From: JADHOX01 sp038120515
GTDB lineage: Bacteria > Pseudomonadota > Alphaproteobacteria > Rickettsiales > JABIRX01
Length of the DNA stretch: 64,000 nucleotides
Assembly: GCA_038120515.1 (NCBI GenBank)
Contig: JAYOLW010000006.1
Span: 1 to 64,000 of the forward strand
Direction of reading: 5' to 3'
Shown here: positions 34,484-43,319 of the stretch, piece by piece
How positions within the stretch are numbered: position 1 is the first letter of the stretch
How the letters are laid out: the number at the start of each line of letters is the position of its first letter
Made by a program: the position numbers and the translations under genes
Notes under the pieces: model-generated
What the model was told of the DNA's origin: nothing
The model's input: the letters and a program-made list of their open reading frames with translations, nothing else
Database searches by the model: none

Positions 34484-34572
34484 AGCGTTACCAAAATAAA
34501 TAGTTATAAACCTTGCATAGAGCTTTATAATAGAAATTTTATTTATCAAGCTGTTTAGTGAAGAAAAGCCCT

Positions 34573-37500
34573 TTATGAGCTTAGTTTTTTGGTGTTATCA
34601 ACTGAAACGTGAATATTGCTTACATTTTTCCCAATTTCTTTTAAAGAAACCTTTTGTTTTTGTGTGCTGGTAAGTGATATTTGTTGATTCTTATAGGTGA
34701 TTTCAAGATTAAATTTAGCTTTAATGTCTGATTCCTTGTTTAAAATTTCATTTAAAGATTCAAGGGTAAAATTTTCATCTAAGTTAACATTAAGATTTAA
34801 GCTTAAAGTTTCAGTAAAATTTTCTAAGGATTTTAATTCTCTTACAATGATCCTAAATCCAGATTCATCTTTGATCATGGCGGCACTTATAAAAACTCTA
34901 GTGCCATTAACAAATAGGTTTCTTGAGTTTTCAATTATTTCATTATCAAACAATGATACCTCAAATATTCCTGATGCGTCTGATAAAGTCATAGTAACAA
35001 AGCGCCCGTTTTTACCTGAGCGTTGTTTATAATTAATAACAACTCCTATAAGATGAATTGAATGTTCGCCAACCCCGAAATTATTAACAAGATCAAAAGA
35101 TTTTGTAATACCTGCATAATTATATAGGTGGTTGTAGCTTTCTGTTGGATGTGATGTCAGATAAAAGCCAAGGCCTGTAAACTCCATATCAAGTAAATTA
35201 TAAGTTAAAGACTCTGGAATTTGTTTAAGATCTGGCTTTAAAGAATTTTGTTCGCCATCAGTTGCAAAAAGTGAGGTTTGCCTGCTTTCTATTTCATTTT
35301 TATAACTAACTGCATATTTGAGTAAAATCTCAAGGTTGTGATAAATAAATTTACGATCTTCTATTATTTCATCAAGACATCCGGAGTTAATTAAGTTCTC
35401 AAGCGATTTCTTGTTTATAATGAATGCGGTTTTTTCAAGAAAGTCATAGATGTCTCTGAATTTACCTTTCTGCGTTCTTATTTCTATTAATTCTTCCATT
35501 AATTTTAGACCAACAGATTTTATAGCAGATAATGCATACTCAATAATCTTTTCGTCATTTTTAATGCTTAAAGAAAAAAGAGGTTTGGATCTATTAATTG
35601 AAGGTGGCATGATTTTGATATTCATGCGTTTTATTTCTTGGATAAAGTAATTCAGTTTATCAGTATCGTGAATATCCATATTAAGTGTAGCAATCATAAA
35701 CTCGACTGGATAATGTGTCTTGCAATATGCAGTTTGATAGCCAATTAATGCATAGGCTGCTGCATGTGATTTATTAAAACCATAACCAGCAAATTTTGCT
35801 ACTAAATCAAAAATATCAGATGCTTGTTTTTCTTTTAAGTCATTGTTTTTAGCGCCTTTTACGAAAATATTTCTTTGGGCATCCATTTCGGCTTTGATTT
35901 TTTTACCCATTGCACGTCTGAGTAAATCTGCATCCCCTAAGGAATATCCTGCTAAAATCTGAGCTATTTGCATTACTTGCTCTTGATATATAATAACGCC
36001 AAATGTCTCTTTTAGACATTCTTCTAAAAGCGGGTGAGGGTATTCTATTGGTTCAGATCCGTGCTTTCTTGCGATATAGCTTGGGATATTATCCATTGGG
36101 CCTGGTCGATATAAGGAGATGAGGGCAATTATATCTTCTATTTTGTCTGGGCGCATCTTCTTTAAACAATCACGCATTCCAGGGCTTTCCAATTGGAATA
36201 TTCCGATTGCATTACCGCTACTTAAAAGTTCGTAGGTTTTTTTGTCATCAATTGCAATTGTTTCAATATCGATATTGATTGATTGTGACCGTAAAATTTC
36301 TATTGTTTTGTCAATTGTAGTAAGTGTTTTTAGACCCAAAAAGTCAAATTTAACTAATCCAGCTTTTTCTGTATATTTCATTGAGTATTGAACAACAGGC
36401 ATTGCGGATCTTGGGTCTCTGTATAAAGGTATGACTTCAGTAAGATTGGCTTCTCCGATCACTATTCCAGCAGCATGAGTTGAAACATGGCGATTAAGTC
36501 CTTCCAATTGAAGCGATATATCAATTAATTTTCTAATTTCAGGGTCTTGTTCTCGAGCTGATCTTAGGTCTTTATCAAGTGAAATTGCTTGACCAAGAGT
36601 AACTGGGTTTACAGGGTTAAAGGGGATCATTTTGCAGATATCATCAACCCTTTTATATGGCATTTGCAGAACTCTTCCAACATCTTTAAGAACTGCTTTG
36701 GCTTGCAGTTTTCCAAAAGTTATAATGCTTGCAACTTTCTCAGTCCCGTATTTTTGACATACATAGTTAATAACCCTGTCACGTTTTTCTTGACAAAAGT
36801 CGATATCAAAATCCGGCATTGAGACTCTTTCGGGATTTAAGAATCTTTCAAAAAGTAATCCAAATCTTAGTGGGTCAAGACCAGTTATGCTAAGCGCCCA
36901 GGCGACAATGGAGCCTGCGCCAGATCCCCTTCCAGGGCCAACCGGTAATTGATTGGTTTTGCACCATTTAACAAAGTCAGATACTATTAAAAAATAACCA
37001 GGAAATCCCATTTTGTTGATTATTCCAAGTTCATAATCCAATCTTTCAAAATAACTTGCTAAATCTATCTCGCTCAAATTTTGATATTCAGAAGCTGATA
37101 AATTTTTTTTAAGGCCATTTGTTGCCTGGTCTTTTAACTCTTCTGCCTCTGATCTTCCATCTTTACAATCAAAGTGAGGGAGCATAGGGTTCGCAGATTT
37201 TGGGAAAAACGAGCATCTTTTAGCTATTTTGACGGTATTCTCCACTGCCTCAGGTAAGTCATGAAATAATCTTATCATTTCTTGTGAGGTTTTAAAATAA
37301 ACTAACTTCGATGGTTTTGTTCTCTTTTCGTCAGATTCATATTGGTTGTTAACAATACAGCCTAAAATATCATATGCTTCATAATTGTTTCTGTTTGGAA
37401 AAGAGACATTATTTGTAGCAACGATTGGAATATTAAGATCGAGTGCAAATTTAAGAATTGTTTGTTCTAAGATTTGTTCGCGTTTGGTTCCTATTCTTTG

Positions 37501-37989
37501 AATCTCGATATAAATTCTATCTTGAAAAATTGATTTGTACTTTTCGATTAGAGTTTTTGCTTCATCCTCTATACCTTCATCAATATTTTTATAAATTAAA
37601 CTATCGTGATTAGCTACAAGACAAATTAAACCATTAGAAAATTTTTCAATTTCTGCAATCGTGATGTTTGCTTGTTCTTGTGGGGTGTGATATAAGCTTG
37701 ATAGTTTAAGTAGATTTTTAAAGCCAGTTTCGTTTTGGCATATAAGTAAAATACGATCGATATTTTTGTTAAACTTAACGTCTAGTGCAAGAGCAGAAAT
37801 TGGTTGAATCCCTTTATCTTTAGCATAAATGGCAAATTCTAGACATCCAAATAAAGTATTTTTGTCGGATAAGGCAATTGCTGGCATAAGGTTAGTGCTA
37901 GCAAGGTCAACAATTTGGTTAACACTCAAGGTGCTTTGACCTAAGGAATAACTACTTTTAGTTCTAAGGTGAATAAATGTTTTATTCAT
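34573..37989 (-). CDS. dnaE: DNA polymerase III alpha subunit
   Basis: DnaE is the catalytic subunit of the replicative polymerase. The 1138-aa protein has the N-terminal PHP domain (FIHLRTKSSYSLGQSTL), the polymerase palm with PGRGSGAGSIVAWAL and the catalytic Asp pair in PDFDIDFCQEKR, the thumb and fingers (ISLYRPGPMDNIP, GVIIYQEQVMQIAQ, GYGFNKSHAAAYALI), and near the C-terminus an OB domain (HLIGVVINYKQRSGKNGRFVTMTLSD). The length is typical for alphaproteobacteria. It lies alone, facing away from the DUF2610-like gene. Confidence 0.97.
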   Translation of the reverse strand: MNKTFIHLRTKSSYSLGQSTLSVNQIVDLASTNLMPAIALSDKNTLFGCLEFAIYAKDKGIQPISALALDVKFNKNIDRILLICQNETGFKNLLKLSSLYHTPQEQANITIAEIEKFSNGLICLVANHDSLIYKNIDEGIEDEAKTLIEKYKSIFQDRIYIEIQRIGTKREQILEQTILKFALDLNIPIVATNNVSFPNRNNYEAYDILGCIVNNQYESDEKRTKPSKLVYFKTSQEMIRLFHDLPEAVENTVKIAKRCSFFPKSANPMLPHFDCKDGRSEAEELKDQATNGLKKNLSASEYQNLSEIDLASYFERLDYELGIINKMGFPGYFLIVSDFVKWCKTNQLPVGPGRGSGAGSIVAWALSITGLDPLRFGLLFERFLNPERVSMPDFDIDFCQEKRDRVINYVCQKYGTEKVASIITFGKLQAKAVLKDVGRVLQMPYKRVDDICKMIPFNPVNPVTLGQAISLDKDLRSAREQDPEIRKLIDISLQLEGLNRHVSTHAAGIVIGEANLTEVIPLYRDPRSAMPVVQYSMKYTEKAGLVKFDFLGLKTLTTIDKTIEILRSQSINIDIETIAIDDKKTYELLSSGNAIGIFQLESPGMRDCLKKMRPDKIEDIIALISLYRPGPMDNIPSYIARKHGSEPIEYPHPLLEECLKETFGVIIYQEQVMQIAQILAGYSLGDADLLRRAMGKKIKAEMDAQRNIFVKGAKNNDLKEKQASDIFDLVAKFAGYGFNKSHAAAYALIGYQTAYCKTHYPVEFMIATLNMDIHDTDKLNYFIQEIKRMNIKIMPPSINRSKPLFSLSIKNDEKIIEYALSAIKSVGLKLMEELIEIRTQKGKFRDIYDFLEKTAFIINKKSLENLINSGCLDEIIEDRKFIYHNLEILLKYAVSYKNEIESRQTSLFATDGEQNSLKPDLKQIPESLTYNLLDMEFTGLGFYLTSHPTESYNHLYNYAGITKSFDLVNNFGVGEHSIHLIGVVINYKQRSGKNGRFVTMTLSDASGIFEVSLFDNEIIENSRNLFVNGTRVFISAAMIKDESGFRIIVRELKSLENFTETLSLNLNVNLDENFTLESLNEILNKESDIKAKFNLEITYKNQQISLTSTQKQKVSLKEIGKNVSNIHVSVDNTKKLSS

Positions 37990-38099
37990 TATGAATTAAA
38001 GAAGACAAATTGGTTAGAATTATATGCTGCAACTGGGTTATTAATAGTTTTTATTTGATTTAAGTCAAATTTTATCTTCAAAATAATGGTTGCAATTAC

Positions 38100-38127
38100 T
38101 TGTCTTATTAAGCAAAAAAGTTATAAT
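38100..38127 (+). promoter_or_regulatory. Sigma70-like promoter upstream of DUF2610-like gene
   Basis: TTGTCT (38100-38105), a 16-base spacer and a perfect TATAAT (38122-38127) lie 27 bases before the ATG at 38154. The start would give a short leader. It likely also drives mreB and mreC, which follow in the same direction. Confidence 0.6.
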
Positions 38128-38153
38128 ATAATTTTTTACTAGTAATTTTGCTT

Positions 38154-38855
38154 ATGAAGAAGCTTTCAATACCATGTTCATTTGGACCACAAAATCATTC
38201 TGTTGATTTCTATGTTGGTCAACCAAGGCAAGATAAGCATCCAATTCAAAGTCAATCAAACTGGCTTTCTAGTGCAAGAGGTGGTTCTGTTCCAGGTAAT
38301 GTGATGCAAAGTCTTGAAAAGTTGCATGAGCTGTCTGTTAAAAATAGGGTCAATTTTGCTGATTTGTGTGAATATGCAGTTCAAACAGCTGAAAGTTCAC
38401 CTAAGGTTGAAGCAAAAACAGAGTCTGCAAACAACAAAATAGAGCAAAGTTCTCAAAAATTTGAAACCAAGGTTGAGTCAGTAGACGATCAGGAAAGCCT
38501 TTTGGGTTCTGATAAAGATGTGCAAGAAGTATCAAAAACAGTCTCTAATTCACAACCAGTTGCGTCATCTGTTTCACAAAGTAACTCAGATTTTGATTTA
38601 TCTAGTAATAGAGATAGTCCAGAATCAGTTGCTCAAAACTCGCCTGCTTCTGCCTCGCAAAATTTATCAAATGTTGACTCAGAGGCTGGTATGGTTACTG
38701 GGCAAAATTTTGCTAAAAATGAGGTCGGAAAATCTGCTTCTACTTTTAATTTGCAGAATCACTCATCTCAGAATAGTGATCTTAAAAATTCCCAATCTAA
38801 GAAAGATGATTCAAAATTAACTGATGATGATATTGATTCGTTTCTAAATAGTTAA
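38154..38855 (+). CDS. DUF2610-like protein with long polar tail
   Basis: The first 80 residues (KKLSIPCSFGPQNHSVDFYVGQPRQDKHPIQSQSNWLSS is the key stretch, residues 2-40) match my recollection of DUF2610, a family known chiefly from Rickettsiales. Residues about 85-233 are low-complexity, rich in Ser, Gln, Asn and Asp, and end in DDDIDSFLNS. No signal peptide is seen. It is 68 bases upstream of mreB and in the same direction, so it may be linked to cell shape or envelope, but no function is known. The start at 38154 is chosen over the upstream TTG. Confidence 0.7.
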   Translation: MKKLSIPCSFGPQNHSVDFYVGQPRQDKHPIQSQSNWLSSARGGSVPGNVMQSLEKLHELSVKNRVNFADLCEYAVQTAESSPKVEAKTESANNKIEQSSQKFETKVESVDDQESLLGSDKDVQEVSKTVSNSQPVASSVSQSNSDFDLSSNRDSPESVAQNSPASASQNLSNVDSEAGMVTGQNFAKNEVGKSASTFNLQNHSSQNSDLKNSQSKKDDSKLTDDDIDSFLNS

Positions 38856-38923
38856 AATTTGCTAGACATTTCCGCGTATTTGTGTAGTAAGGCTTTTCGC
38901 AACTGATTTTAAATTTTCTCTAA

Positions 38924-39958
38924 ATGTTTGGTAAAGCTTTTCGATTTTTCTCATCTGATGATATTGCTATTGATCTTGGCACTGCAAATACCCTGGTTTA
39001 TGTTAAGGGTAAGGGTATTGTTTTAAATGAGCCATCGGTTGTCGCTAAGATTCACGACAGTGGTCAAATGGTTTTTGGGCATGAAGCTAAATTAATGCTT
39101 GGAAAAACTCCTGCAAAAATTGATGCAAGGCGTCCTTTGAAAGACGGTGTTATAGCGGATTTTAAATTTACTGAGGAAATGATAAAACATTTTATCACAA
39201 CAGTTAATAATTACAGGACTATCAGAAGCCCAATGGTAATAATTTGTGTTCCTTCTGGTTCTACACCAGTTGATAGAAGGGCTATACAAGAGGCAGCAGA
39301 AAATGCTGGTGGAAATCCCGTGTATTTAATTGAAGAGCCTATGGCTGCCGCTATAGGTGCAGGTCTTCCAGTTACTGAGCCAAATGGTTCGATGGTTATT
39401 GATATTGGTGGAGGCACAACTGAGATTGCCGTTGTTTCTTTAGGAGGTATTGTATATTCAAGATCAATTAGAGTTGGTGGTGATAAGATGGATGAAGCTA
39501 TTATTTCATTTGTTAGAAGAAATCATAACTTGCTTATTGGTGAAACGACTGCTGAGAAAATTAAAAAAACTATCGGAATCGCAATGAAGCCTAATGATAA
39601 TAAAGGCAAGGTTATGGAGATTAAGGGGCGTGATCTAATAAATGGTGTTCCAAAAGAAATGGTTTTGAGTGAATATGATATTGCTGAGGCTTTGGTCGAG
39701 CCTGTGTCGCAAATTGTTGAGGCTGCTAAAGCTGCGCTTGAGTCAACACCTCCGGAGTTATCATCTGATATCGTTGATCAGGGTATTGTGCTTACAGGTG
39801 GCGGAGCTTTACTTAAGAATCTTTCTAATGTACTAAAGGATTCTACAGGTTTGCCTGTTTTCGTTGCTGAAAATGCACTGTCTTGTGTGGTGAATGGAAC
39901 TGGTAAAGTTCTTGAAAATCATAACAAATACAAGCATGTTTTGTTTAGGCAGGATTAG
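38924..39958 (+). CDS. mreB: Rod shape-determining protein MreB
   Basis: MreB is the bacterial actin that guides wall synthesis along the cell side. The 344-aa protein has the phosphate-1 motif AIDLGTANTLVYVKGKGIV, the phosphate-2 motif VIDIGGGTTEIAVV, the ISPR-like region and the adenosine motif VLTGGGALLKNL. An N-terminal FGKAFRFFSSD amphipathic helix may bind the membrane. It is followed 31 bases later by mreC. With lysC it points to a peptidoglycan-producing cell. Confidence 0.97.
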   Translation: MFGKAFRFFSSDDIAIDLGTANTLVYVKGKGIVLNEPSVVAKIHDSGQMVFGHEAKLMLGKTPAKIDARRPLKDGVIADFKFTEEMIKHFITTVNNYRTIRSPMVIICVPSGSTPVDRRAIQEAAENAGGNPVYLIEEPMAAAIGAGLPVTEPNGSMVIDIGGGTTEIAVVSLGGIVYSRSIRVGGDKMDEAIISFVRRNHNLLIGETTAEKIKKTIGIAMKPNDNKGKVMEIKGRDLINGVPKEMVLSEYDIAEALVEPVSQIVEAAKAALESTPPELSSDIVDQGIVLTGGGALLKNLSNVLKDSTGLPVFVAENALSCVVNGTGKVLENHNKYKHVLFRQD

Positions 39959-39989
39959 ATTTCTTTAATCTGAATTTCTTGTTGGCGTT

Positions 39990-40820
39990 ATGCATAAACA
40001 TAGGTTTGTTAATACTGATTCGGGTTCGTCACTTATTTCTCATATTGTATCTACATATAGGCTAGAGTTTTTTTTATTTTTGTCATTTTTGTTTTTTTTT
40101 GCTGGAAGGTCTAGCTCTACAGTTGATCATTTTTTTAAAACTTTTTCTTTAAAGATTTTGCAGCCATCAGTGATTTTTTTAGATTCTCCTTTTATGGCTT
40201 CTAGAAAATTTGCCGATTATTCTGAGAATTTTTTTAATGTTTTTGACCTTAACAAGAAATTAATTGATGAAAATCAGCAATTACGAAAATATCTTATCTA
40301 TTTAGAGAAAGATGCTTCAGAAAATTTGGCTTTAAAGCAATTGTTGAATTTTAATAAAAGTGAGTATGATTTTGTCTCGGCTCGAATTTTCCTCAGCTCG
40401 GGTTTTTCTTTTAATTCAATTGCTATCGTTAATATTGGTCGAGATCATGGTATAAAAGAAAATCAGGTAGTTATTTCTGGGATGGGTTTGGTTGGTAGAA
40501 TCTTTAAAGTGAATGATAATAGTGCTCATATGGTGTTATTGAATGATCCTAATTCTAGAATTTCTGTTTATAGCAGTAAGTCTCGTGAGCGTGCTATAAT
40601 GTATGGTGATTATAACAACTTGCCGTATCTTGAGTATTTGACCAGTAATCATTCTTTACAGGCTGGGGAGGTTGTTTATACATCAGGAGATGGAGGTGTG
40701 TTTTTTGCTGATATACCGGTAGGAATTGTTGTTGAAGAGGCTGGCGTTTATTATGTAAAGCCATTTGTTTCTATGGAGAGTTTGGATTTTGTTTCTGTTA
40801 TAACCAAAAAGCTTTTGTAA
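39990..40820 (+). CDS. mreC: Rod shape-determining protein MreC
   Basis: MreC is an inner-membrane periplasmic scaffold linking MreB to wall enzymes. The 276-aa protein has one N-terminal membrane segment (LEFFLFLSFLFFFAGRSS, about 28-45), a coiled coil (about 85-110) and the MreC beta domain with VSARIFLSSGFSFNSIAIVNIGRDHG and VISGMGLVGRIF. It follows mreB. No mreD or penicillin-binding protein gene follows in this window; a tRNA gene comes next. Confidence 0.94.
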   Translation: MHKHRFVNTDSGSSLISHIVSTYRLEFFLFLSFLFFFAGRSSSTVDHFFKTFSLKILQPSVIFLDSPFMASRKFADYSENFFNVFDLNKKLIDENQQLRKYLIYLEKDASENLALKQLLNFNKSEYDFVSARIFLSSGFSFNSIAIVNIGRDHGIKENQVVISGMGLVGRIFKVNDNSAHMVLLNDPNSRISVYSSKSRERAIMYGDYNNLPYLEYLTSNHSLQAGEVVYTSGDGGVFFADIPVGIVVEEAGVYYVKPFVSMESLDFVSVITKKLL

Positions 40821-40895
40821 ATTTATATTGACATTGAGGCTTTTGATTTTATAGGTATTTCTCAATTTTCGAGCTTACAAATATAAATTTATTTG

Positions 40896-40971
40896 GCCCA
40901 GGTAGCTCAGTTGGTAGAGCAAAGGACTGAAAATCCTTGTGTCGGCGGTTCAAATCCGTCCCTGGGCACCA
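40896..40971 (+). tRNA. tRNA-Phe(GAA)
   Basis: A complete 76-nt cloverleaf: acceptor GCCCAGG pairs with CCTGGGC, followed by A and an encoded CCA. The D-loop region is AGCTCAGTTGGTAGAGC, the anticodon loop CTGAAAA holds GAA, and the T-arm has GTTCAAATC. Confidence 0.96.
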
Positions 40972-40983
40972 TTCTATTTCTTG

Positions 40984-41629
40984 ATGGCAGATATAATCAT
41001 TAATACTATTTCATCTTACCCAGAGATTCATTTGTGTAACAATGGTGTTGTTTGTAATTTTGCATCAAGCGATTACAACTCGCATTCTAAAGATTTGGTG
41101 ATGTTGTTTGATCAATGTCTTAAAAGGTTTGGCCTGGTTGTTGATGATATTAAGAATGTTGTTGTGGTGGTTGGTCCTGGTTCTTATACTGGTATCAGGG
41201 TCGGGATTGCGTTTGTTATGGGTATTGTTTTGTCTAAAGATATCAATGTTATACNNNNNNNNNNATGTTATACCTGTAAGCTTGTTTGATTTGTTGGCAA
41301 TATGCGTTGGTAAAGTTGTTGGTAATGAGAGGTTTTTCTTTGTTGATAGTAACAAGAATCAAGAGCTTTTTTATCGTAAAATTAATGATTCAAAAAAATT
41401 AGATGTTTTTGGTTCAGTAAAGTATAATGAGATAGATTCTGTTGTTGGTAAAAAAAGTTTTTTGTACTTTTATAATCTTGATCAAATTAAACAAAATAGT
41501 AATCAGGATAATTGTTTTGACGTGGAAATAGATTATAATATTGTTTTTGATAATTTACAAAACCTTGACGCGATTAAAAGTGTGTTGGAGCCGTTATATT
41601 TAAAAAAATCTATTTATTCTCTAAAATAG
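40984..41629 (+). CDS. tsaB: tRNA threonylcarbamoyladenosine protein TsaB (N gap inside)
   Basis: TsaB supports TsaD in making t6A37 in tRNAs. The protein starts MADIIINTISSYPEIHLC and has the family motif VVGPGSYTGIRVGIAF. Ten Ns (41255-41264) separate two frames. Collapsing one copy of the flanking ATGTTATAC plus the Ns yields a continuous 208-aa protein (SKDINVIPVSLFDLLAI across the join), the expected size, so it is probably intact. The start lies 13 bases after tRNA-Phe; an apparent upstream frame overlaps the tRNA and is not used. Confidence 0.88.
41255..41264. other. Assembly gap (10 N) in tsaB
   Basis: Ten Ns are flanked by ATGTTATAC on both sides (41246-41254 and 41265-41273), pointing to unmerged contig overlap rather than lost sequence. 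Confidence 0.92.
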
Positions 41630-41631
41630 CA

Positions 41632-41659
41632 TTGCACAAAATAAACTTATATATACAAT
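41632..41659 (+). promoter_or_regulatory. Promoter candidate for the virB8-virD4 operon
   Basis: TTGCAC (41632-41637) and TACAAT (41654-41659) are separated by 16 bases, in the gap before virB8. The transcript would begin about 30 bases before the ATG. Confidence 0.55.
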
Positions 41660-41694
41660 GAAATAAGTAATTGGTTACCTAACATTTCATCGTA

Positions 41695-42399
41695 ATGTTT
41701 GCAAAAAAAAAGGAAGTTAAACAAAAGATTCGTTCACATAATTGGTACACTGATAGGTATTCTATAGCTGTGTATCAAAGAAATTTTCTTATGGTTTTTT
41801 TGCTAGCAACAGCGCTGGTTATGTTTATGGGTGTCGTTTATATAAATATTATTAGTCAGAAAAAGACAGTTGATCCATTTGTTGTTGAAATTGAAGAAAA
41901 ATCTGGAATTCCAACTGTTGTAGATCAAAAAAGCAAAGCAGAGTATACAGCAAAAGAAACAGTAAATGACTTTTTCATTTATAAATACGTTAGAGCTAGA
42001 GAAAATTTCGATTTTAGAGATTACATATATAACTATTTCACAGTAGTTAGGGTATTGTCTTCTGGTGGAATTTTTAAACAATTTTATGCAGAAAATAACA
42101 AAAGAAATCCTGATAGTAGAGTTAATGTTTATGGACGAAAAACTATTGTTATAGCTAAAATAAAATCAGTGATAGATATCACTAATGCTCAAGATAAAAG
42201 GGACAATACACGTAGTAAGCAGGTAAGATTACTTGTTCAACACATTCAGAAAAATCGTATAACATTAGAAGAGCATAAAGTTATTTTAATGAAATATAAA
42301 TTTGAAAACCTTAATTTAGAGTTTGAAGAAAGATTGATTAATCCATTAGGATTTCAAGTAACATTTTATAAAATTAATGATGAGTTCAATAATAACTAG
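41695..42399 (+). CDS. virB8: Type IV secretion protein VirB8
   Basis: VirB8 is an inner-membrane assembly factor of the type IV secretion channel. The 234-aa protein has one membrane segment (NFLMVFLLATALVMFMGVVY, about 30-50) and a periplasmic VirB8 domain with the NTF2-like pattern (YTAKETVNDFFIYKYVRARENFDF and the later NPLGFQVTFYKINDEF). The conserved NPxG motif is the NPLG here. It begins the operon and overlaps virB9 by 23 bases. The paralogues VirB8-2 and VirB9-2 of other Rickettsiales are not adjacent. Confidence 0.93.
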   Translation: MFAKKKEVKQKIRSHNWYTDRYSIAVYQRNFLMVFLLATALVMFMGVVYINIISQKKTVDPFVVEIEEKSGIPTVVDQKSKAEYTAKETVNDFFIYKYVRARENFDFRDYIYNYFTVVRVLSSGGIFKQFYAENNKRNPDSRVNVYGRKTIVIAKIKSVIDITNAQDKRDNTRSKQVRLLVQHIQKNRITLEEHKVILMKYKFENLNLEFEERLINPLGFQVTFYKINDEFNNN

Positions 42400-43318
42400 A
42401 ATAAAAGTTTTTGTAAGCGTTATATTCTTCGCATTTATAAGTTATGCTTATGTTCCAGTTTCATCAGATTCTAGAATTAAAACACTTATTTATAGTCCGA
42501 GTGAAATTTTTTATCTGAAATTTCATTATAATTATCAGTCATATATAGAGTTCCCAGAAGATGAAATGATAAATATTATTTCATTGGGTGATAGATATTC
42601 GTGGAATGTTAAAAAAATTGGTCAACGTGTTTTTATTAAGCCTTATCAAATAGGAGTGTCTACAAATATGACTATTATAAGCGACAAAAGAGAATATCAT
42701 TTTGAAATTTTTTCTAGTAAAGAAAATATTGAAAAGGTTGATCCTAAATTAGCTTTTGTGGTTAAATTTTTCTATCCTGAAACAGTATATGATTATATGA
42801 ACTCAGTTAAAATCAGGAAGCCTGTTAATGTAGTCGAAGAAAAGAAAGATGATTCTAGCACTGATAATGAAAAGGAACAAAAGAATAGCTCAACAGTAAT
42901 ATTTGATAATTTAAGTAATGAAGAAGATTCAAATATATTACTTCCACTAGTTGAAGCACCAACACCTGATTTGCCAATACTACCTATAGAACCAGTTGAA
43001 GTATTTGATGTTGAAGTTACAGAACCTATCTCTGCTTCAATACCAAAGAATTTTAAATATAGCATGGTCGGTGATCAAAATAGTGAAATTAAACCATATA
43101 TGGTCTATGATGATGGTCAAAATACATATTTTACTTTTGAATCAAGTATTCTGCCAGATATCTTTGTTGTGATGCCAGATGGTTCAGAAGTTTTTGCGGA
43201 TTATAAAATATTTGGTAATGAAATTGTGGTGAATAATTTATCAAATCAATTTTCATTAAGAAATAACAAAGAAGTAATATGTATCTTTAATGATAATTTA
43301 ACTGGGGGTTATTACTAA
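42377..43318 (+). CDS. virB9: Type IV secretion protein VirB9
   Basis: VirB9 forms the outer-membrane core complex with VirB10 and VirB7. This 313-aa protein has a signal peptide (about 1-26). An N-terminal domain includes DSRIKTLIYSPSEIFYLKFHYNYQSYIEF, the usual region of the family. An extended acidic and Pro-rich linker (about 155-215) precedes the C-terminal domain, where IKPYMVYDDGQNTYFTF and VMPDGSEVFADYKIFGNEIVV match VirB9/TraO. The linker is longer than in many homologues. It overlaps virB8 by 23 bases; virB10 starts 1 base after its stop. Confidence 0.93.
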   Translation: MMSSIITRIKVFVSVIFFAFISYAYVPVSSDSRIKTLIYSPSEIFYLKFHYNYQSYIEFPEDEMINIISLGDRYSWNVKKIGQRVFIKPYQIGVSTNMTIISDKREYHFEIFSSKENIEKVDPKLAFVVKFFYPETVYDYMNSVKIRKPVNVVEEKKDDSSTDNEKEQKNSSTVIFDNLSNEEDSNILLPLVEAPTPDLPILPIEPVEVFDVEVTEPISASIPKNFKYSMVGDQNSEIKPYMVYDDGQNTYFTFESSILPDIFVVMPDGSEVFADYKIFGNEIVVNNLSNQFSLRNNKEVICIFNDNLTGGYY

Positions 43319-43319
43319 G

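Noticed and set aside
38053..38070. ATTTGA-TTTAAG-TCAAAT inverted repeat upstream of dnaE
   Set aside because: It is AT-only in most positions, of a size expected by chance in such DNA, and not aligned with a convincing promoter.
38518..38820. Overlapping 100-aa frame inside the DUF2610-like gene
   Set aside because: It is in a low-complexity coding stretch in another frame, and lacks a ribosome site and any domain.
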